Made by a program: the position numbers and the translations under genes
NCBI GenBank assembly: GCA_024703855.1
Contig: CP087965.1
Coordinates: 1,620,001-1,684,000 of the forward strand
Length of the DNA: 64,000 nucleotides
Direction of reading: 5' to 3'
From: Polaromonas sp. P2-4
Lineage (GTDB): Bacteria; Pseudomonadota; Gammaproteobacteria; Burkholderiales; Burkholderiaceae_C
Shown here: one piece after another, positions 58,301 through 64,000 of the stretch
Layout: every line of letters begins with the position of its first letter
Numbering within the stretch: position 1 is the first letter of the stretch
The notes under the pieces: generated by a model
What the model was told of the DNA's origin: nothing
What the model saw: only the letters and a program-made list of their open reading frames with translations
The model's database searches: none

Positions 58301-61300
58301 GCGCAGTGCCAGCGCCGTGTGCGAAGTGGGATGCTGCCGCACCGCTTCGGGCGTGCCTTCGGCCACCAGCAAACCGCCGCCCTCGCCGCCTTCGGGGCCA
58401 AGGTCAATCAGCCAGTCGGCCGAACGGATCACATCGAGGTTGTGCTCAATGATGATGAGCGAATGGCCGGCTTCGAGCAGCTTGCGCAAGGCCCGCATGA
58501 GCTTGGCAATGTCGTCAAAATGCAGGCCGGTGGTCGGCTCGTCAAACAGGAACAACGTGCCACGGCTGGGGTGTTTAAGCGCCAGGGCCTGCTTGCTGGC
58601 GCTGGCGGTTTTCGAAGCACCTGCCAAAAACCCCGCCAGTTTGAGCCGCTGGGCCTCGCCGCCCGAGAGCGTGGGCACGGGCTGGCCCAGCTTCACATAC
58701 TCCAGGCCCACATCCACAATCGGTTGCAGCGCACGTATCACTTCACGGTCTTGCGCAAACAACTGCACGGCTTCACTCACCGTGAGCTCCAGCACGTCCG
58801 ACACATTCAAAAGCCGGGGCTTGAGCTGGCCAATGGCCTTGCGCTCAATCGTGACTTCAAGGATTTCAGCGCGGTAGCGTTTGCCGTCACAGTCAGGGCA
58901 ACGCAGGTAGACGTCACTCAAAAACTGCATCTCGACATGCTCAAAGCCCGAGCCGCCGCAGGTCGGGCAACGGCCGTCGCCATTGTTGAAACTGAACTTG
59001 GTGGCGGTGTAGCTGCGCTGTTTGGCCAGCGGTGCCTGGGCAAACAACTCACGCACGGCATCCCAGGCGCCCACATAGCTGGCGGGGTTGGAGCGCGCCG
59101 TCTTGCCAATCGGCGACTGGTCGACAAACACCACATCGGTCAGATGATCGGCCCCCATCAGCCGGTCATGCAGGCCCGGTGTTTCAGTGGCCTTGCCAAA
59201 CTGGCGCAGTAGCGCGGGCGCCAGAATGTCCTGCATCAGCGTGGACTTGCCGGAGCCGCTGACCCCGGTGACGCAGACCAGGCGCTGCAGGGGAAACTCC
59301 ACCGAGAGGTTTTTCAGGTTGTGGTCACGCGCCCCCTCCAGAATCAGGCGGGGCGTGTTGTCGGTCACCGCACGCTTGAAACTCATGCCGACCTGTTTGC
59401 GTGCGCCCAGGTAAGCGCCCGTCAGCGTATCGGCATGTTTCAAGTCTTCGGGTGTACCGTCAAACACAATCTGGCCGCCTTTTTCGCCGGGGCCGGGGCC
59501 CATGTCGATCATGCGGTCGGCCGCCAGCATCACGGCGGGGTCATGCTCAACCACCACCAGTGTATTGCCGGCATCACGCAGGCGGTGCATGGCCTGCGTG
59601 ATGCGGTTCATGTCGCGCGGGTGCAGGCCAATCGAGGGTTCATCGAGCACAAACAGGGTATTGACCAGCGAGGTGCCTAGCGCAGTGGTCAGGTTGATGC
59701 GCTGCACTTCACCGCCCTGACAGTGTGCGGCTTTGCCGGTCCAGCGTGAGGTAGCCGATGCCGACATCGCACAGGTATTTCACACGGGTCTGAATTTCCT
59801 CAAACAGCAACTTCAAAGCCCCCACGCTTGTCGCTTCGCGTACTGCGCTGCCCCCCAAGGGGGCTAATTCCCCCTTGGGACGGCCCTGCGGGAAATTGCG
59901 CCTTCTGCTCAGCGTCATCGCCCGCTGCGGCCAGTGAAAGGCTGGCAAAGAATTGCTGCAAACGGTCAATCGGCAAACGCATCAGGTCGTGCAGACACAG
60001 CCCCGGCAAGGCTTCGAGTTGCGCGCGGCTCCACTGCACGCCCACCGGCATGAAGCGCTGGCTGGACGGCAGCACCGCATCGGCGGCTTCCCTGGAGCCG
60101 AGTCGCCATAGCAGCGATTCAAGCTTGAGACGCGCCCCGCCGCAGGTTTCGCAGGGCGTGTAGCTGCGGTACTTGGACAGCAGCACACGGATGTGCATCT
60201 TGTAGGCCTTGCTTTCCAGGTAGGCAAAAAAGCGCTTGATGCCAAACCAGTGCTGGTTCCATTTTCCGTTCCAGCTCGGCGAGCCGTTGATGACCCAGCC
60301 CTGCTGTTCTGGGGTGAGCTTGTACCAGGGCGTGTCGCGCGGAATGCCGGCGGTTTCGGCGTGGCGCATCAAATCGTCTTGCGCTTCTTTCCAGGCGGGT
60401 GTCTGCATGACCTTGATGGCCCCGGCACGCAGCGTGAGTTTGTCGTTGGGAATCACCAGCCCGTAGTCCACACCGATGACCCGACCAAAACCGCGACAGG
60501 TTTCGCAGGCCCCCATGGCCGAGTTGAACGAGAAGAGTGAAGGCGTCGGGTCGGTATAGCGGGTGTCGCTGTCGGGGCAGTGCAGCCCGGTTGAGAAGCG
60601 CCACATCTCGTCGGGCTGCTTACTAGCCCCCACGCTTGTCACTTCGTGTACTACGCTGCCCCCCGAGGGGGCTGGCTCGGCTTGGGGCGGCCCTGCGCTG
60701 TCGCCGCCTGCACCGTGCGGAACATACACATTGAGGCGGCCACCGCCGCGCTTGAGCGCCGTTTCAATGGCTTCAATCACCCGGACTTTTTCGGTCGTTT
60801 GAATGCGAAACCGATCCGCCACCACGTCAAGCAGTTTGTGGGGCCCAATCGGCGTGCTGATTTCCCGCTCGGCATGCACCCGCGTAAAGCCGCTGGCTGA
60901 GAGCCATTGTTCGAGTTGCTCCGCACTGGTGTTGCCGGGAAGCTCGACCGGGAAGGTCATGACAAGACGGGCCCCCACGCTTGTCGCTTCGCGTACTGCG
61001 CTGCCCCCGAGGGGGCTAATTTTCCTTGGGGCGGCCCTGCGGAAAATTGGGCTTGCTCCAAGGCGGCCGTACGCGCCATCAGTTCGGCATAGATGGATTC
61101 CGGCGAATCATGGCGTACCGATTGCGCCGTCTGTTTGTCAAACAATTGGGCGGAACGGGCATACAACAGCTTCAGGTGGTCGTTCAGTTCCGTCATGGTG
61201 CCCACGGTCGAGCGTGAACTGCGCACCGGATTGGTCTGGTCAATCGCAATGGCGGGCGGTACGCCCTCGACCTTGTCAACCGCCGGCTTGTCCATGCGAT

Positions 61301-61502
61301 CGAGAAACTGCCGGGCGTAGGCCGAGAAAGTCTCCACGTAACGGCGCTGGCCTTCGGCAAACAGCGTGTCAAACACCAGTGAGGATTTGCCCGAGCCGCT
61401 GGGCCCGGTCACCACCGTCATTTCGCCGGTACGAATATCCAGATCAAGATTTTTGAGGTTGTGCTGGCGTGCGCCGCGAATGCGGATGATTCCCTGGGAC
61501 AT
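55382..61502 (-). CDS. uvrA: Tandem-fused UvrA (four ATPase domains), repeat-interrupted and frame broken
   Basis: About 2,040 residues, twice normal UvrA. Starts ATG 61502 ([20 protein letters not shown]). Four Walker A motifs (GPSGSGKSS near 61395; GVSGSGKST near 59250, 58125 and 56335), four LSGG signatures (the first truncated by a break near 59718), and several CxxC zinc modules ([38 protein letters not shown]). This is two complete UvrA units in one chain. UvrA finds DNA damage as a dimer, so the fusion may be an intramolecular dimer. Three family A repeats lie in the first half, two at frame breaks. Further breaks lie near 55945 and 55470. Confidence 0.88.
59818..59897 (+). repeat. Family A element, copy A7, inside uvrA
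   Basis: GCCCCCACGC, hairpin CGCTTCGCG, CTGCCCCCCAAGGGGGC, left arm AATTCCCCC, 15-nt loop (59875-59889), right arm GGGAAATT. Arms pair with one or two mismatches that could be homopolymer errors. Antisense to uvrA; the host frame is lost here. Confidence 0.75.
60626..60708 (+). repeat. Family A element, copy A8, inside uvrA
   Basis: GCCCCCACGC, hairpin CACTTCGTG, CTGCCCCCCGAGGGGGC, loop TTGGGGCGGCCCTGC. Flanking arms (GGCTCGGC, GCTGTCGCC) pair poorly. Read antisense it keeps the uvrA frame open ([20 protein letters not shown]). Confidence 0.75.
60971..61048 (+). repeat. Family A element, copy A9, inside uvrA
   Basis: GGCCCCCACGC, hairpin CGCTTCGCG, CTGCCCCCGAGGGGGC, arm AATTTTCC, loop TTGGGGCGGCCCTGC, arm GGAAAATT (perfect 8 bp). 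The uvrA frame changes in this copy. Confidence 0.8.
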
Positions 61503-61673
61503 CGGTTGGTGCTTTCCTGAAGAGGTCAAACATTCTAGACAGGGCGTGCGGCTGGGCGCTGCGTGTGGTTATAGGCATTCATTTGCCCTCTGACTATGGT
61601 TTTCCAGCACGTAATACCCACACAGTGTTGCCTTACTGGAGCGCATAGACTGATGCCCTTTAGGAAACAGACA

Positions 61674-62782
61674 ATGAAACAACTGAATGTGTGGTGCGGT
61701 GCCCTGCTGCTGGCCGCTTTGAGTGCCACCAGCCATGCGCAGATACTGATCGGGCAAACCGCCGGATTCACCGGCCCCGTGGGCGCCGGCGTGAAGGAAA
61801 CCACCGACGGTGCCAAGCTCTATATCGATTCCATCAACGGCAAGGGCGGTGTCAACGGGCAAAAAATCGAGCTGATTTCGCTTGACGACAAGTTCGATCC
61901 CAAGCAAGCGGCCGAAAACGCGTGCTGGTTGAAGAGCAAAACGTCGTGGCAATGTTTCTGACGCGCGGCACGCCGCACACGGAAGCGATGATTCCAACCC
62001 TCGAAAAATACGGCGTTCCACTCATAGGCCCGTCTACTGGTGCCATGGTGCTGCACCAGCCCGTCAGAAAACATATCTTCAATGTGCGTGCCACGTACCA
62101 GCGCGAAGCTGAAAAAGCCATCACCCACCTGAACTCAATGGGCATCACGCGGATCGGCATTGTCTATTCCGACGACAGCTTTGGCGCCGATGGCGTGGCC
62201 GGCGTACAAAAAGGCCTGACGACGGCCAAACTCACCCCTGCGGTGCTGGAAAAATTCAACCGCGCCAAACCTGATTTCACACCGATAGCGCCCAAGATTT
62301 ACCAGTCCAATGCGCAGGCCATCATCATGGTGGCGTCCGGCCAGGCGGTGGTCGATGGCGTGAAGGCCTTCCGTGCTGCCGGCTCAGCCGCACAGATCGT
62401 GACCTTGTCCAACAATGCATCAGGCGGCTTTGTGAAGAGTCTGGGCGACAACGCGCGAGGCGTGATCGTCACGCAAGTCTTCCCTTACGAACGCTCCATC
62501 GCCTACCCCATGGTGAAGGAAGCGCAGGAACTGGCCAAGGCCAAGGGCATGAACGAGATCAGTCCAGCCATGCTGGAAGGCTTTGCAGCGGCCAAGGTAC
62601 TGGTAGAAGGCTTGCGCCGGGCCGGCCCAAAACCCAGCCGCGAAAAAATCCAGGCAGCACTGGAAGGCATTCGCAAACTCGATATTGGCGGGCTGGAGGT
62701 GAGCTACACCCCGGAAGATCACACCGGGCTTGATTTTGCCGATCTGTCCATCATTGGGACCGACGGAAAATTCAAACGCTGA
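61674..62782 (+). CDS. Branched-chain amino-acid-type ABC receptor (periplasmic binding protein), one frame break
   Basis: ATG 61674 after AGGAAACAG. Signal peptide (MKQLNVWCGALLLAALSATS, cleavage after HAQ), then ILIGQTAGFTGPVGAGVKET and the type I periplasmic fold. Frame slip near 61922 (AAENA, then LVEEQNVVAMFLTRGTPHTE), continuing GVPLIGPSTGAMVLHQPVRK, ITRIGIVYSDDSFGADG and IGTDGKFKR. ~369 residues. No permease or ATPase genes adjacent, so it may be an orphan receptor. Confidence 0.86.
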
Positions 62783-62813
62783 CCGAAAAAACCAAGGCCC
62801 GGCCAGGATAGGC

Positions 62814-63290
62814 TCAGTCGTACAGGGCGCTTTCAAGCTCCCTGAATTTCTCGGGCCCAACAGCTTCCTTGATTTTGGGTGCCAGCTCCTGAAGCTTGGT
62901 CAGATCACCTGCAGCTTCTACCGCGAGGTTAAGCCGAAAACCGCGCAGACCCAAACCCGCGGTAAGCCGCGTGGCAATCGGGTAGGCCTTTGAATAATGC
63001 GCCTGGGCACTCAGGCTGGGGAGCCCGTCAGCGTCCTGCGCGGGTACCGATACAGGTGTCAACGCGGGTGCCGGTTGTGATGCCACTGCGGCGCTGGCCG
63101 CCAACAGCCCCAGCGTCACCAGATGATTCACATCATCGACCGTCACGCCCAATCCGGCTGTCGCCTTGAGAACGTCTTCTGTACTGCGCTTGCCATCAAA
63201 CATGATGAAGGTCGAGCGCTGCCGGGGCGTTAACGCAAGAGAACGGTTCTGCAAGGCAGATTGCCCCAACTCCGTCTTGGTGTAAATCAT
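62814..63290 (-). CDS. Conserved hypothetical protein
   Basis: 158 residues from ATG 63290 behind a GGAGA site. N-terminal helical part LTPRQRSTFIMFDGKRSTED, VLKATAGLGVTVDDVNHLVT and GLLAAS resembles a small winged-helix-like or regulatory domain seen in many Burkholderiales hypothetical proteins, followed by a Pro/Ala linker and a second helical part (YSKAYPIATRLTAGLGLRGF). No signal peptide. Function not assignable. Confidence 0.65.
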   Translation of the reverse strand: MIYTKTELGQSALQNRSLALTPRQRSTFIMFDGKRSTEDVLKATAGLGVTVDDVNHLVTLGLLAASAAVASQPAPALTPVSVPAQDADGLPSLSAQAHYSKAYPIATRLTAGLGLRGFRLNLAVEAAGDLTKLQELAPKIKEAVGPEKFRELESALYD

Positions 63291-63386
63291 CGGCTTGTCT
63301 CCGGTAAATGCACTGCAGGGCGCGGCCACCTTGGGTGGTCTATTGTTTAGCGGCACAGGGGTATTTTTTATGGTGTCTCCCTGGGT

Positions 63387-63629
63387 TCAATTTAACCCCA
63401 TCTTATCGGCAATGCACTCTTTCCGGGCCTCATCGCAACAGTGTGAAGGCCCGGGGAAACCTGACTTCAGACCTGAACGCCGGCCTCGATACCCACCGCT
63501 ACTGACGGCAGGTACAGACGTTTGCGACGCACCATGTTTTTCACCACTGAGGTCAATGTCGCCACCCTTGCTCAGCACAAACAGTGCAAGCACTGCGAAC
63601 ACAACAAATCCCACCACAATTTTCCACAT
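63387..63629 (-). CDS. Small single-pass membrane protein, hypothetical
   Basis: 80 residues from ATG 63629 (MWKIVVGFVVFAVLALFVLS), with GGAGAAG upstream. One N-terminal membrane helix, then a short soluble part KGGDIDLSGEKHG and a C-terminus with CCDEARKEC. The second half may be out of frame with its true family; the first half is typical of small envelope proteins of this group. No function. Confidence 0.55.
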   Translation of the reverse strand: MWKIVVGFVVFAVLALFVLSKGGDIDLSGEKHGASQTSVPAVSSGGYRGRRSGLKSGFPGPSHCCDEARKECIADKMGLN

Positions 63630-63640
63630 CTTCTTCTCCA

Positions 63641-63677
63641 AAAAAACAGGCCCCCGGCAGATGATGACGAGGGCCTG
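63641..63677 (-). terminator. Rho-independent terminator of the MHS symporter gene
   Basis: Minus strand: stem CAGGCCC / GGGCCTG followed by T6-7. Located 65 bp after the symporter stop and immediately upstream of the small membrane protein gene. Confidence 0.85.
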
Positions 63678-63741
63678 CGAACTTCTACAAGGCCTTTTGG
63701 CTTGCGCGGGCGCTTGGCGCCTGCGCCGCCTGCAAGGTCAA

Positions 63742-64000
63742 TCAGTCGTTGGCGTAGATGTCAACGTCTTTGGTTTCCTTGATGAACAGCGTGCCAATCA
63801 CCACCGTGGCTGCCGCGATGATGATCGGATACCACAGGCCGTTGTACATATTGCCGGTCTGGGCCACGATGGCGAACGCCGTCGTGGGCAGCAAGCCGCC
63901 AAACCAGCCGTTACCGATGTGGTAAGGCAGGCTCATGGAGGTGTAGCGGATGCGGGTCGGGAACAGCTCAACCAGCATGGCGGCAATCGGGCCGTACACC
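63742..64000 (-). CDS. MFS transporter, metabolite:H+ symporter (MHS/ProP-like) family, C-terminal part
   Basis: Only the last ~86 residues are inside the window; the gene continues past 64000. YGPIAAMLVELFPTRIRYTS, SLPYHIGNGWFGGLLPTTAF and a last helix LWYPIIIAAATVVIGTLFIK before KETKDVDIYAND are characteristic of the MHS family, which takes up proline, betaine, citrate, ketoglutarate or shikimate with protons. Substrate not readable here. Confidence 0.85.
   Translation of the reverse strand, partial: VYGPIAAMLVELFPTRIRYTSMSLPYHIGNGWFGGLLPTTAFAIVAQTGNMYNGLWYPIIIAAATVVIGTLFIKETKDVDIYAND

Noticed and set aside
55820..59212. Two long plus-strand open frames (624 and 505 codons)
   Set aside because: Antisense to uvrA; high-GC genomes keep such frames open. 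No recognisable motif.

Overview
The window is about 64 kb of GC-rich chromosome from a betaproteobacterium, most likely Comamonadaceae close to Polaromonas or Rhodoferax (inferred from gene content, not from a search). Pointers are two Bug-type solute receptors, the ahcY-tlyA-metF operon behind an S-adenosylhomocysteine riboswitch, an oversized tandem UvrA, the bactofilin/erpA/rpsI-rplM neighbourhood and dense families of short palindromic repeats. No tRNA, rRNA, prophage, transposase or CRISPR array was recognised.

Layout. 1-5.6 kb: partial RidA, 5-formyl-THF cyclo-ligase, soluble lytic transglycosylase and a cystathionine beta-synthase/gamma-lyase pair. 5.7-12 kb: LysR regulator, Bug receptor, CocE-type hydrolase and a TctD/TctE-like two-component system. 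12-18.2 kb (minus): a sugar (probably glucose) ABC importer with ROK kinase and cupin isomerase-like gene. 18.3-27.3 kb: DUF2905, MidA-like methyltransferase, SDR pteridine reductase, folB, ttcA, two DUF4136 lipoproteins separated by a ttcA remnant, a histidine phosphatase, a DSD1-type PLP enzyme and a sterol-desaturase/lysoplasmalogenase fusion. 27.3-33.5 kb: ruvAB, phoH-ybeY, a ~560-bp inverted repeat, dtd and a CDF transporter. 33.5-37.9 kb: FixL/FixJ-like pair with tandem palindromic sites before a heme-binding protein and an ankyrin protein, then a VapBC-type module. 38-46 kb: tyrS, M23 peptidase, anmK, erpA, bactofilin, DUF6776, rpsI-rplM, rlmJ. 46-55 kb: cydAB with a GbsR-type regulator, RlpA, metF-tlyA-ahcY with SAH riboswitch, HAD phosphatase, second Bug receptor. 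55.4-64 kb: giant uvrA, a branched-chain amino-acid-type receptor, small hypothetical genes and the end of an MHS-family symporter.

Two things dominate. First, about 45 single-base frame breaks spread over more than 30 genes, including rpsI, tyrS, ahcY and ruvA, many in homopolymers where one base restores the family sequence. I treat these as read errors, so broken genes are listed as single CDS entries over their full span. Second, two repeat families: (A) an ~80-nt GC-rich element whose last hairpin keeps a 15-nt loop but has different, still complementary arms in different copies; and (B) a ~60-nt palindromic element with a GCTAT/ATAGC core that sits inside at least nine protein genes, repeatedly in the same reading phase, so that unrelated proteins share a short peptide. 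Both occur in coding sequence, and uvrA alone carries three A copies.
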